From Streptomyces sp. R21 (GTDB taxonomy: Bacteria; Actinomycetota; Actinomycetes; Streptomycetales; Streptomycetaceae): a DNA stretch of 64,000 nt. A program made the position numbers and the translations under genes. The stretch lies in contig NZ_CP163435.1 of assembly GCF_041051975.1 (NCBI RefSeq), positions 5,613,001 through 5,677,000 of the forward strand, given 5' to 3'. Numbering within the stretch: the first letter of the stretch is position 1; each line of letters starts with the position of its first letter. The notes beneath the pieces were generated by a model. The model ran no database searches and was not told the DNA's origin. It saw only the letters and a list, made by a program, of their open reading frames with translations. This document shows, piece by piece, positions 35,321 through 43,162 of this stretch.

Positions 35321-35922
35321 GCACGGCCGGCGACCGTGTGGAACGTACCCCCAAACAGGACCGCAGCCGGGCCACCCGGCGACGGCTCCTGGAGGCCGCC
35401 GTGGCCTGTCTCGCCGAACGCGGCTGGGCGGGCTCCACCGTCTCCGTGGTCGCCGAACGCGCCGGAGTCTCCCGCGGCGCCGCCCAGCACCACTTCCCGA
35501 CCCGCGAGGACCTGTTCACCGCGGCCGTCGAGTACGTCGCCGAGGAGCGCTCCACCGCGATCCGCGCCCTCTTCCCCGAGGGCGCCACCGACCGCCACGC
35601 CGTGGTCGCCGCCCTCGTCGACCTCTACACGGGCCCCCTCTTCCGCGCCGCCCTGCACCTCTGGGTCGCCGCCTCCAACGAGGAACAGCTCCGCCCCCGC
35701 GTCACCGAACTCGAAGCCCGCGTGGGCCGCGAGACCCACCGCATCGCCGTGGACCTCCTCGCCGCCGACGAGTCCCGCCCGGGCGTACGCGAGACCGTGC
35801 AGGGCCTCCTCGACATGGCCCGCGGCCTCGGCCTCGCGAACCTGCTCACGGACGACGCGGGGCGCCGCGAACGCGTGGTGGCGCAGTGGGCCGTACTGCT
35901 CGACGAAACCCTGACGGCATAA
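35308..35922 (+). CDS. TetR family regulator of the acyl-CoA operon
   Basis: 204 residues. Helix-turn-helix: RRLLEAAVACLAERGWAGSTVSVVAERAGVSRGAAQHHFPTREDLFTAAV (about 24-73), followed by the ligand domain. The start is ATG 35308 (13-nt overlap with the hydratase) or GTG 35317, which would make the same GTGA coupling seen elsewhere in the operon. As last gene of the operon it likely represses the promoter upstream of 25781, where a palindrome is present, in response to an acyl-CoA. Confidence 0.92.
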   Translation: MGAVSTAGDRVERTPKQDRSRATRRRLLEAAVACLAERGWAGSTVSVVAERAGVSRGAAQHHFPTREDLFTAAVEYVAEERSTAIRALFPEGATDRHAVVAALVDLYTGPLFRAALHLWVAASNEEQLRPRVTELEARVGRETHRIAVDLLAADESRPGVRETVQGLLDMARGLGLANLLTDDAGRRERVVAQWAVLLDETLTA

Positions 35923-35941
35923 CGGCACAGTCGTCCCGCAG

Positions 35942-36616
35942 TCAGGGACTGAGCCGCTCCACCCGCCAGGACCCGTCCGGCTCGGCCACGTACCGCAGCC
36001 GGTCGTGCAACCGGTTCTCGCGGCCCTGCCAGAACTCGACCGCCTGCGGGGCGATACGGAAACCGCCCCAGTTCGGCGGCACCGGCACCTGCTCGCCCTC
36101 CGGATAGCGGGCCTTCAACTCCTCGTAGGAGGCCTCCAGGTCGGCCCGGGTGTAGAGGACCGAGGACTGCGCGCTGGCCCAGGCACCGAGCTGCGAGCCG
36201 TGCGGGCGGGTGCGGAAGTACGCCGCCGTCTCGTCGCGCCCGGTGCGCCGCGCGACGCCCGTGACGACGATCTGGCGGGCCATCGGATGCCACGGGAAGG
36301 TCAGCGAGACGTACGGGTTGGCGGCCAGGTCACGGGCCTTGCGGGAGTCGTAGTTGGTGTAGAAGACGAAGCCCTGTTCGTCGTACTGCTTCAGCAACAC
36401 CGTGCGCGAACTGGGCCGGCCCTCGGCGTCGGCGGTGGAGACGACCATCGCGTTCGGCTCGTACACCACACCCTGCACGGCGGCCTGCACGGCCTGCTTG
36501 AACCAGCGGGCGAACTGATCCATGGGACGCGCGGCCAGGTCGTTCTCGTCGAGGCCCTCGTTCCTGTAGCGCTTGCGCATCGCGGCGGGGTCGAGGATGG
36601 GGTCGTGGTCGGTCAC
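35942..36616 (-). CDS. pdxH: Pyridoxamine 5'-phosphate oxidase
   Basis: FMN enzyme that makes PLP from PNP/PMP, 224 residues from GTG 36616. Motifs: MRKRYRNEGLDENDLAARPMDQFARWF, NAMVVSTADAEGRPSSRTVLLKQYDEQGFVFYTNYDSRKARDLAANPYVSLTFPWHPMARQIVVTG, and the C-terminal WGGFRIAPQAVEFWQGRENRLHDRLRY. It stops just after the TetR gene (convergent) and is divergent from the citrate synthase gene. A short GTCCC/GGGAC hairpin lies between it and the TetR gene. Confidence 0.95.
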   Translation of the reverse strand: MTDHDPILDPAAMRKRYRNEGLDENDLAARPMDQFARWFKQAVQAAVQGVVYEPNAMVVSTADAEGRPSSRTVLLKQYDEQGFVFYTNYDSRKARDLAANPYVSLTFPWHPMARQIVVTGVARRTGRDETAAYFRTRPHGSQLGAWASAQSSVLYTRADLEASYEELKARYPEGEQVPVPPNWGGFRIAPQAVEFWQGRENRLHDRLRYVAEPDGSWRVERLSP

Positions 36617-36653
36617 GTGGTCATCCTGCCGTACGGAACGGAACGGCCCAGCC

Positions 36654-36695
36654 GGGTGGCACTGAGTGCCGTGGACCCTCCACAAGGGTGGCACT
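36654..36695. promoter_or_regulatory. Repeated GGGTGGCACT sites between pdxH and citrate synthase
   Basis: GGGTGGCACT occurs at 36654-36663 and 36686-36695. The first continues into a perfect palindrome GGCACT-G-AGTGCC (36658-36670). A TTATCGT word at 36701 could be the -10 for the citrate synthase transcript, which would then have a leader of about 210 nt. Regulator unknown. Confidence 0.45.
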
Positions 36696-36918
36696 CGGGG
36701 TTATCGTGCTGATGCCGTTCCGTTTGGATGACTGCCGTCCGATCGGGGCATCACCGGGGTGACGTGACAGTTTCGGACCGCGAGTCGTGCGACAACGACC
36801 GTGGAACCGGACCGGACGATCACTACGAGCCGCAGCATCATCCCTGCCACGTCTTCGTCACCAGCTGTTTCACCACCCCCACAGAACAGCTGTCGCACAC
36901 ATCATGAGGAGCCGCCTG

Positions 36919-38019
36919 ATGTCCGACTTCGTGCCTGGACTCGAAGGAGTCATCGCGTTCGAGACGGAGATCGCCGAACCGGACAGGGAGGGCGGCGCAC
37001 TCCGGTACCGAGGCGTCGACATCGAGGATCTGGTCGGCCACGTCTCCTTCGGCAACGTCTGGGGACTGCTCGTCGACGGAGCCTTCAACCCCGGCCTGCC
37101 GCCCGCCGAGCCCTTCCCGATCCCCGTCCACTCCGGCGACATCCGCGTCGACGTGCAGTCCGCACTCGCCATGCTCGCGCCCGTCTGGGGCCTGCGGCCG
37201 CTGCTCGACATCGACGCCCAGCGAGCCCGCGACGACCTCGCCCGCGCCGCCGTCATGGCGCTCTCGTACGTCGCCCAGTCCGCCCGCGGCCAGGGCCTGG
37301 CCATGGTCCCGCAGCGCGAGATCGACAAGGCCCACTCGATCACCGAACGATTCATGATCCGCTGGCGCGGCGAGCCCGACCCCAAGCACGTCGCCGCGGT
37401 GGACGCCTACTGGACCTCGGCCGCCGAGCACGGCATGAACGCCTCCACGTTCACCGCCCGCGTGATCGCCTCGACCGGCGCGGACGTCGCCGCGGCCCTC
37501 TCCGGAGCGGTCGGCGCCATGTCCGGCCCGCTGCACGGAGGCGCGCCCTCCCGTGTCCTGCACATGATCGAGGAGATCGAACGCACGGGCGACGCCGAGG
37601 CCTACGTAAAGCAGGCCCTCGACAAGGGCGAGCGCCTGATGGGCTTCGGTCACCGGGTGTACCGCGCCGAGGACCCGCGCGCCCGCGTGCTCCGGCGCAC
37701 GGCGCGCGAGCTGGGCGCACCCCGCTACGAGATCGCCGAGGCCCTGGAGAAGGCCGCCCTCGCCGAGCTCCACGCCCGCCGTCCCGACCGCATCCTCGCC
37801 ACCAACGTCGAGTTCTGGGCGGCCATCGTCCTGGACTTCGCGGAGGTCCCGGCGCACATGTTCACCTCGATGTTCACGTGCGCCCGCACCGCAGGCTGGT
37901 CGGCGCACATCCTGGAGCAGAAGCGCACGGGCAGGCTCGTACGCCCCTCCGCGCGCTACGTGGGCCCCGGCTCGCGCAACCCTCAGGAGATCGAGGGCTA
38001 CGACACCATCGCGCACTGA
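36919..38019 (+). CDS. citA: Citrate synthase (type II-like, citrate synthase 2)
   Basis: 366 residues from ATG 36919 with GAGGA at 36906-36910. Catalytic His residues lie in GAMSGPLHGGAPSRVLHMIEE and LMGFGHRVYRAEDPRARVLR; C-terminal ILEQKRTGRLVRPSARYVGPG carries the substrate-binding Arg. The short length without the N-terminal beta domain and the start VPGLEGVIAFETEIAEPD are those of actinobacterial second citrate synthases. Condenses acetyl-CoA and oxaloacetate; a methylcitrate synthase activity is possible. Symbol follows S. coelicolor-like usage. Confidence 0.93.
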   Translation: MSDFVPGLEGVIAFETEIAEPDREGGALRYRGVDIEDLVGHVSFGNVWGLLVDGAFNPGLPPAEPFPIPVHSGDIRVDVQSALAMLAPVWGLRPLLDIDAQRARDDLARAAVMALSYVAQSARGQGLAMVPQREIDKAHSITERFMIRWRGEPDPKHVAAVDAYWTSAAEHGMNASTFTARVIASTGADVAAALSGAVGAMSGPLHGGAPSRVLHMIEEIERTGDAEAYVKQALDKGERLMGFGHRVYRAEDPRARVLRRTARELGAPRYEIAEALEKAALAELHARRPDRILATNVEFWAAIVLDFAEVPAHMFTSMFTCARTAGWSAHILEQKRTGRLVRPSARYVGPGSRNPQEIEGYDTIAH

Positions 38020-38028
38020 CCTTCGCCA

Positions 38029-38064
38029 TACGCCGTCCGGTCATGTCGTACGCCGTCCGGTCAT
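38029..38064 (+). repeat. Direct 16-bp repeat
   Basis: TACGCCGTCCGGTCAT at 38029-38044 and 38049-38064, in the short space between the convergent citrate synthase and IPNS-like genes; the second copy reaches the latter's stop codon. Looks like a small tandem duplication. Confidence 0.85.
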
Positions 38065-39074
38065 CACGCGGGCGTGAGCAGCTCCGCGTGGTGACGGGCG
38101 GCGACGAGCGGGTGGGCGCGGAGCTTGCCCTTCAGCTCGTTGAAGCCGTACTCGGCGAACAGCGGGTTGGCCGGGTCGTCGGTGACGCCGGGAGCGCCGG
38201 ACGCGTACGGGAAGGGCAGCGGCTCGACACGCGCGTCGAGCCGCGGGTTGTAGAAGAAGGGCACGGAGAACCGCTCGGTGGCCCCGGGCGGGCTGACCAC
38301 ACGGTGGTTGGTCGCGACGAGATACCCGTTCGTGGCGACTTCCAGCAGCTCGCCGAGATTGACGACGAACGCCCCCGGAATCGGCGGCACGTCATGGAAC
38401 AGCCCGTCCGCACGCTGCACCTGGAGACCGCCCACCTGGTCCTGGAGCAGCAGCGTCAGGAAGCCGTAGTCCTTGTGCGCGCCGACGCCCTGATCGGCGC
38501 CGTCGCCCGCGCTGCCCGGATAGCGCACGAGCTTCAGGTGCGGGTGGCCGTGCTCCCCGAAGACCGGGTCGTAGAAGCCGGCGGGCGCCCCGATCGAGGT
38601 GAGCAGCTCGTGCAGCAGCCGCCGCGCGACGCCGCTGAGCCGGTCGACCCACGCGAGGGCGGCGCGCCGCAGCTCGGGCAGCGCGGCGGGCCACTGGTTC
38701 GGACCCTGCAGCCACCAGTACGCGGGCTCACCGGGCCCGGGTGTCCGCGCGGGCCGCTCGGCCCCGATGTCCAGCTGGTCCCGCCAGTCCCGGCTGCCGC
38801 CGGTCTGCTCGTCGCCGGTGCGCGTATAGCCGCGGAAATGCGGCGAGTTGACGTTGTCGAGCGCCAGCCGGTCGGCCTCCGGCAGCGCGAAGAAGGCGTG
38901 CATGGCACGCAGCAGGGCGTCGGTCTCGTCCTCGGTGACCCCGTGCCCGACGAGCTGGAAGAACCCCACGTCATGGGCGGCACTGTGCAGCTGAGCGTGC
39001 AGCAGCGCACGCGCCTGCGGCCCGCGATCGGCGGCGGAGAGATCGATGATCGGAAGCTGCTGGTACTGAGACAT
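38064..39074 (-). CDS. Isopenicillin N synthase family Fe(II)/2-oxoglutarate-type dioxygenase
   Basis: 336 residues. DIOX-N domain: LPIIDLSAADRGPQARALLHAQLHSAAHDVGFFQLVGHGV. Catalytic jelly roll: metal ligands HxD in GVGAHKDYGFLTLLLQDQVGGLQV and distal His in VATNHRVVSPPGATERFSVPFFYNP, where RFS is the 2-oxoglutarate/substrate-binding RxS. Such proteins oxidise small molecules; the true reaction here is unknown and the IPNS name reflects fold only. Its 5' leader (39075-39266) includes a candidate RRHVD-type leader peptide, suggesting attenuation. A pyrimidine-rich tract (minus strand of about 39147-39175) lies between leader peptide and gene. Confidence 0.9.
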   Translation of the reverse strand: MSQYQQLPIIDLSAADRGPQARALLHAQLHSAAHDVGFFQLVGHGVTEDETDALLRAMHAFFALPEADRLALDNVNSPHFRGYTRTGDEQTGGSRDWRDQLDIGAERPARTPGPGEPAYWWLQGPNQWPAALPELRRAALAWVDRLSGVARRLLHELLTSIGAPAGFYDPVFGEHGHPHLKLVRYPGSAGDGADQGVGAHKDYGFLTLLLQDQVGGLQVQRADGLFHDVPPIPGAFVVNLGELLEVATNGYLVATNHRVVSPPGATERFSVPFFYNPRLDARVEPLPFPYASGAPGVTDDPANPLFAEYGFNELKGKLRAHPLVAARHHAELLTPA

Positions 39075-39188
39075 GGTGTGCGTCCGCAGGGTGTACGGGT
39101 GCCCGGGCAGCCGCCAGGGGTGGGGCGGGGGGCCACGGGTGCCAAGTGGAAGAAAGAGAAGAAAAGAAGGGAAACAGGGGGCCGGAGG

Positions 39189-39266
39189 TCAGACGGACCG
39201 TCGACAGCCCATGCTCGTGACGCGCACGTAGTCCACGTGTCGGCGTCGAACAAGCATCGGAACCAT
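39189..39266 (-). CDS. Candidate attenuator leader peptide (RRHVD type)
   Basis: 25-residue open frame from ATG 39266 to TGA 39189, 114 nt upstream of the dioxygenase start. It contains RRRHVDYVRVTSMGC. Streptomyces leader peptides annotated in RefSeq as putative leader peptide share a basic RRHVD core and a Cys near the C-terminus, and stand upstream of sulfur or amino-acid related genes, where ribosome stalling is thought to control the downstream gene. The match in motif, size, Cys position and place is strong; function is inferred. No clear ribosome-binding site was seen. Confidence 0.7.
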   Translation of the reverse strand: MVPMLVRRRHVDYVRVTSMGCRRSV

Positions 39267-39744
39267 GCGCCCAGGATACTGCGGTACCGAAGATTCGTAT
39301 GTGCCGGGCCTCACACGCCGCAGAAAACCCTTCCGGGACCCCGGAAACGCAGACGACCCGCGGACTCAGGTCCCCCACCGGTGAACGGTGAGAAGCCGGC
39401 CGGACGTACCGGCGAGCCCGCGGGTCGGGTGACTGCTGGAGATTGGGCCGGCTGCACGCTCATTTCACGCGCTGGTCCGGCACCGCACTGGATGTGGTGA
39501 CGGGCCGCTAGCCCGCAGCCACCTCACGCGTCCGGTTTGCATACATCTGCCAAACCACCTCCCTTCTCGTGTGCCCCACACATTAGGAACCCGTCGGCGA
39601 CGGCTCAACCGGTTTTTTCGGCGTACAACGATTTCGTCGAAACTTCCGGGAACCAGGTGTGGGCTGGGTCACGTTCGAGTTGAATGATTCATAGAGAGTG
39701 AACTGTCGCGCCGTACGTGCGGACGCAGCCTGCAGGGGGTCCAG
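39267..39744. other. Gene-free 478-bp spacer with an inverted repeat
   Basis: Divergent promoter region. It holds an inverted repeat GGTTTG-N11-CAAACC (39534-39556) whose centre contains TTGCATACAT, a TTTCG-T-CGAAA palindrome near 39630, and TGAAT-G-ATTCA at 39681-39691 close to a TAGAGA word that may be the -10 for the PAS protein. No gene was supported here. Confidence 0.5.
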
Positions 39745-41157
39745 GTGAGTGCTTCCCGGCGTAGTGGGACCACGGACGAGCTGGGGCCGGACGAGCCCGA
39801 GCGCGAGCCCGGGCATGAGCCTGAGCCCGAGCGGGACGGGTCCGATCTGCTTGCCGCGCTGCTGGATGGGATGGACGCGGCGTTGTGCGCGTTCGATGCC
39901 GATGGTGTGGTGACCCATTGGAACCGTGAGGCGGAGCGGATTCTCGGGTGGACGGCGGCCGAGGCGGTCGGGCGGCACGGGTTCGCCGGATGGGCCGTAC
40001 GGACCGCGGACGCCGAGGAGGTCGAGGAGCGGCTGCTGTCGGTGATGCAGGCCCCGGGGCGGCAGGTGCACGAGTTCGCGCTGCTGACCAAGGACGGCGG
40101 GCGGGTGCTCGTACGGACCCAGTCGGCTGCCGTGCGCGGGCCGGACGGGAAGCCCGCCGGGGTGTACTGCGCCTTCAGCGAGGTGCACGCCCAGATCGAT
40201 CTGGAGCGGTCCATCGCGCTGAGCGAGGCCCTCTTCGAGGACGCCAGCTGGGGTGTCGTCCTCGTGGACGCCGATCTGCGGCCGGCGGTCGTCAACGCGC
40301 ACGCGGCTCGCGCCCTCGGCATCGGGCGTACGGCGGTCCTCGGGCGGCCCCTGGGTGAGCTGCTGTCGCAGGGTGTCGAGGAGCTGGAGAGCGCGCTGAC
40401 GCATGTGCTCGCGGAGGGGGCGCCGCCCGCTCCGGCCGAGATGTGGGTGAGCGTGCGGACCGCCGAGGGCGAGCAGCGGCGGTGCTGGCGCAGTGGCTTC
40501 CTGCGGCTCGCCTCGCCGCTCGCGGAGGAGCCCGTGCCGCTGGGCGTCGGCTGGCTGTTCCAGGACGTCACCGAGGCCAAGCAGACCGAGCAGGAGGCGG
40601 CGCTGCTGCGCTTCCGCGCCAACCAGCTGCACCGGGCGGCCCGCGCCGCCGCCGAGTGCGAGAGCCCGGGCGAGGCGGCCACCGTCCACCTGGACTTCTC
40701 GCTCGCCGGATACGCCGACCATGCCGTGATCGACCGGGTGTCGGGCGGCTCCGTGGCCGACGGCGAGGGACCGGTCCGGCTCGTACGGATCGCGACCACG
40801 CCCTCGGGGGCGCCGGGGCCGACCCTGCTCACCGGGAAGGCCGGGCTGCCGGTGCGGTACGGCACCGGGCATCCCGCTCTCCAGTGTGTCGAGCGGACCG
40901 GATCGGTGCGGGCCAGCGCCTCGGCGTCCGACCCGGAGGCCGCCCGTGAGTGGGCGGTGAGCCGTCAGTGGCCGCCGGACGCGGTGCACGCCCTGTGCGC
41001 GGTGCTGCGCAGCCGGGGGCGGACACTGGGCGTGGTGACGTTCCTGCGCGGGTCGGGGCGCAGCCAGTTCGACCGTACGGACGCGGTGTACGCCGAGGAC
41101 GTGGCCGTACGGATCGCGATGGCGCTGGATCTGGAGGGGCTGCTCGGGCAGTCGTGA
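39745..41157 (+). CDS. PAS-PAS-GAF sensor protein without an output domain
   Basis: 470 residues from GTG 39745. An acidic N-terminus with PEREPGHEPEPERD, PAS domain 1 (about 30-145: LLDGMDAALCAFDADGVVTHWNREAERILGWTAAEAVGRHG), PAS domain 2 (about 160-285: LFEDASWGVVLVDADLRPAVVNAHAARALGIGRTAVLGRPLGEL), a GAF-like domain (about 295-465) ending YAEDVAVRIAMALDLEGLLGQ. In Streptomyces this layout is normally followed by a SpoIIE/PP2C phosphatase or HATPase domain; here the protein stops. It may act by binding a separate partner. Convergent with the SIS gene. Confidence 0.85.
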   Translation: MSASRRSGTTDELGPDEPEREPGHEPEPERDGSDLLAALLDGMDAALCAFDADGVVTHWNREAERILGWTAAEAVGRHGFAGWAVRTADAEEVEERLLSVMQAPGRQVHEFALLTKDGGRVLVRTQSAAVRGPDGKPAGVYCAFSEVHAQIDLERSIALSEALFEDASWGVVLVDADLRPAVVNAHAARALGIGRTAVLGRPLGELLSQGVEELESALTHVLAEGAPPAPAEMWVSVRTAEGEQRRCWRSGFLRLASPLAEEPVPLGVGWLFQDVTEAKQTEQEAALLRFRANQLHRAARAAAECESPGEAATVHLDFSLAGYADHAVIDRVSGGSVADGEGPVRLVRIATTPSGAPGPTLLTGKAGLPVRYGTGHPALQCVERTGSVRASASASDPEAAREWAVSRQWPPDAVHALCAVLRSRGRTLGVVTFLRGSGRSQFDRTDAVYAEDVAVRIAMALDLEGLLGQS

Positions 41158-41177
41158 CGTGCCCCCTGAGGGGCGCG
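41158..41177. terminator. Bidirectional terminator
   Basis: GCCCC-CTGA-GGGGC core (41161-41174), extended to 8 bp with a G-U pair, between the convergent PAS and SIS genes. Confidence 0.65.
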
Positions 41178-41188
41178 TACGGCGGGGC

Positions 41189-41944
41189 TCAGCGGCGGTA
41201 GAAGATCCGGTCGCCGTACTCCGTCATCACGCGGCCGTTCCACTCGTGGCCGCCGTCCACGTTGCCCGAGCGCAGCAGCGGGGGCTCGATGCCGCGGTCG
41301 GCGAGGGCGCCGGCGGCGGTGGCCATGACGGCCTGGAGCAGGGCCGTGGTGACGACGGTGGAGGCGGGGGCGAAGGGGGCCGGGACGGACTCGAGGGTGA
41401 TTTCCGCGTCGCCGACCGCGATCTTCGAGTCGAGGACGAGGTCGCAGTGGTCCTTGAGGAAGGTGCCCGAGACGTGCCGGGACTTCGTCTGTTCCGTGTA
41501 GGCGACCGAGGTCACGCCGATGACCTTGAGGCCGAGGGCGCGGGCGTTCATGGCCATTTCCACGGGCAGCGCGTTGCGGCCGGAGAGGGAGATGATCACG
41601 AGGAGGTCGCCGGAGCGGAGCGGGCTGCAGTCCAGGACGGCACTGGCGAGCCCGTCGACGCGTTCCAGGGCGGAGCCGAGCGTGGCCGGCATGACGTCGA
41701 CGCCGACGACTCCGGGGACGGTGAGCAGGTTCATCAGGGCGAGGCCGCCCGCGCGGTAGACGACGTCCTGCGCGGCGAGCGAGGAGTGCCCGGCGCCGAA
41801 GGCGAACAGGCGGCCCCCGTCGGCGACGGTGTCCGCGATGAGTGTGCCGGCGGCGGCGATGGAGTCGGCCTCCTCGTCGCGGACCCGCTGGAGCAGGCCG
41901 ATCGCGGCGTCGAGGAACTGCCCGGCCAGCTTGCTGTCGCTCAT
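41189..41944 (-). CDS. SIS domain sugar-phosphate-binding protein
   Basis: 251 residues, single SIS (sugar isomerase) domain: ADSIAAAGTLIADTVADGGRLFAFGAGHSSLAAQDVVYRAGG (phosphosugar loop GAGHSS) and SGDLLVIISLSGRNALPVEMAMNARALGLKVIGVTSV. The family, often annotated UPF0309 or phosphosugar isomerase-like, includes N-acetylmuramate-6-phosphate etherase relatives; exact reaction unknown. Divergent from dmdR1 with 250 bp between. Confidence 0.9.
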   Translation of the reverse strand: MSDSKLAGQFLDAAIGLLQRVRDEEADSIAAAGTLIADTVADGGRLFAFGAGHSSLAAQDVVYRAGGLALMNLLTVPGVVGVDVMPATLGSALERVDGLASAVLDCSPLRSGDLLVIISLSGRNALPVEMAMNARALGLKVIGVTSVAYTEQTKSRHVSGTFLKDHCDLVLDSKIAVGDAEITLESVPAPFAPASTVVTTALLQAVMATAAGALADRGIEPPLLRSGNVDGGHEWNGRVMTEYGDRIFYRR

Positions 41945-42181
41945 CGGCGAAGCCCCTTCGAGGTGTCCGGTTCGAGGTGTCCGAGGTGCAGGTGTCGCGG
42001 ATCACCGTGCGGTCTGGACCAGTGCCCTGTCAATACGGCCGGTGGGGGCGCTCCGCGGGCCCGCGAGGCACTCGTAACCGTGTGGTTTCAACGGCGAGGC
42101 ACGGTTGTCAGTGCTATGCGTCAGAATTGAGTTCAGGGCCAGCGCACACGCCGCGAGCCATCGAGTCTCCGGCAGAGCTAA

Positions 42182-42880
42182 TCAAGGGGCACGTATGTCC
42201 GGACTGATCGACACCACGGAGATGTATCTCCGCACCATCCTCGAGCTGGAGGAGGAAGGCGTGGTCCCCATGCGCGCCCGGATCGCCGAGCGGCTCGACC
42301 AGAGCGGGCCGACGGTCAGCCAGACGGTGGCGCGGATGGAGCGCGACGGTCTGGTGGCGGTCGCCAGCGACCGGCACCTGGAGCTGACCGAGGAGGGCCG
42401 GCGCCTCGCCACCCGTGTGATGCGCAAGCACCGCCTCGCGGAGTGCCTGCTCGTCGACGTGATCGGGCTGGAGTGGGAGCAGGTGCACGCGGAGGCGTGT
42501 CGCTGGGAGCACGTGATGAGCGAGGCCGTCGAGCGGCGCGTTCTGGAGCTGCTGCGCCACCCGACCGAGTCGCCGTACGGAAACCCGATCCCGGGCCTGG
42601 AGGAGCTGGGCGAGAAGGACGGTGCCGACCCGTTCCTCGACGAGGGCATGCTGTCGCTGGCCGAGCTGGACCCGGGCGCGGACGGCAAGACCGTCGTCGT
42701 ACGGCGCATCGGTGAGCCGATCCAGACGGACGCGCAGCTGATGTACACGCTGCGGCGGGCGGGCGTGCAGCCCGGCTCGGTGGTCAGCGTGACGGCGTCC
42801 CCGGGCGGGGTGCTCGTGGGCAGCGGCGGTGAGGCCGCGGAGCTGGAGGCGGACGTCGCCTCCCATGTGTTCGTCGCCAA
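42182..42880 (-). CDS. Possible antisense adm-like frame opposite dmdR1
   Basis: A 232-codon frame runs antiparallel through nearly all of dmdR1; a second antisense frame (42114-42866, 250 codons) also exists. Long antisense frames are expected by chance in such GC-rich DNA. The only reason to list it is the published report, from memory, that S. coelicolor dmdR1 has an antiparallel functional gene adm. The composition (Ser/Arg/Thr-rich) looks like a shadow rather than a folded protein, and I cannot tell which of the two frames would be the homologue. Confidence 0.2.
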   Translation of the reverse strand: MATNTWEATSASSSAASPPLPTSTPPGDAVTLTTEPGCTPARRSVYISCASVWIGSPMRRTTTVLPSAPGSSSASDSMPSSRNGSAPSFSPSSSRPGIGFPYGDSVGWRSSSRTRRSTASLITCSQRHASACTCSHSSPITSTSRHSARRCLRITRVARRRPSSVSSRCRSLATATRPSRSIRATVWLTVGPLWSSRSAIRARMGTTPSSSSSRMVRRYISVVSISPDIRAP

Positions 42881-42887
42881 GCGCTGA
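42195..42887 (+). CDS. dmdR1: Iron-dependent regulator DmdR1 (DtxR family)
   Basis: 230 residues, the length of DmdR1. Order: winged HTH (about 4-70, TTEMYLRTILELEEEGVVPMRARIAERLDQSGPTVSQTVARMERDGLV), dimerisation/metal domain, SH3-like FeoA domain (about 150-230). Regulatory metal ligands match DtxR numbering: Met10, Cys102, Glu105, His106 (in AEACRWEHVM). With Fe2+ it represses siderophore and iron-uptake genes. ATG 42195 preceded by AAGGGG. In S. coelicolor an overlapping antiparallel gene (adm) has been reported on this locus, and an antisense frame is open here too. Confidence 0.95.
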   Translation: MSGLIDTTEMYLRTILELEEEGVVPMRARIAERLDQSGPTVSQTVARMERDGLVAVASDRHLELTEEGRRLATRVMRKHRLAECLLVDVIGLEWEQVHAEACRWEHVMSEAVERRVLELLRHPTESPYGNPIPGLEELGEKDGADPFLDEGMLSLAELDPGADGKTVVVRRIGEPIQTDAQLMYTLRRAGVQPGSVVSVTASPGGVLVGSGGEAAELEADVASHVFVAKR

Positions 42888-42908
42888 GAGCCGAGCGCTG
42901 AGAGCCGA
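42881..42908 (+). repeat. Tandem 14-bp duplication at the dmdR1 stop
   Basis: GCGCTGAGAGCCGA twice in a row; the first copy contains the dmdR1 TGA. Confidence 0.85.
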
Positions 42909-43162
42909 GCGGGACGACGTGGTGTCGCGGCGCCCGGGAGGGGTCGCGTCCGTTTGTCAACTCCTGTTGCGGCAGGGGTAGTTGTGATGTTTCCGCGACC
43001 TCACTGAAAAGCAAGATTCAGTGTGCGGAATCGCAGCGCGCGGACCGTTTGCGTGCGAGGCTGTCGCGTGAGGCATATGACCTGAGGGTTCTCGACCATG
43101 CTCGACAGCGATGTCAGGCGGTCGGGGAGAGGGGCGGGAGGATGTGCCGCAGACGTGTGGAG

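Noticed and set aside
36712..36762. 16-codon frame in the citrate synthase leader
   Set aside because: Too close to the -10-like word, no ribosome site, no leader-peptide motif.
36801..39500. 899-codon plus-strand frame across citrate synthase and the dioxygenase
   Set aside because: Runs in the wrong frame of citrate synthase and antisense to the dioxygenase; no family features.
39583..40989. 468-codon minus-strand frame opposite the PAS protein
   Set aside because: Antisense shadow; PAS and GAF motifs are clear on the plus strand.
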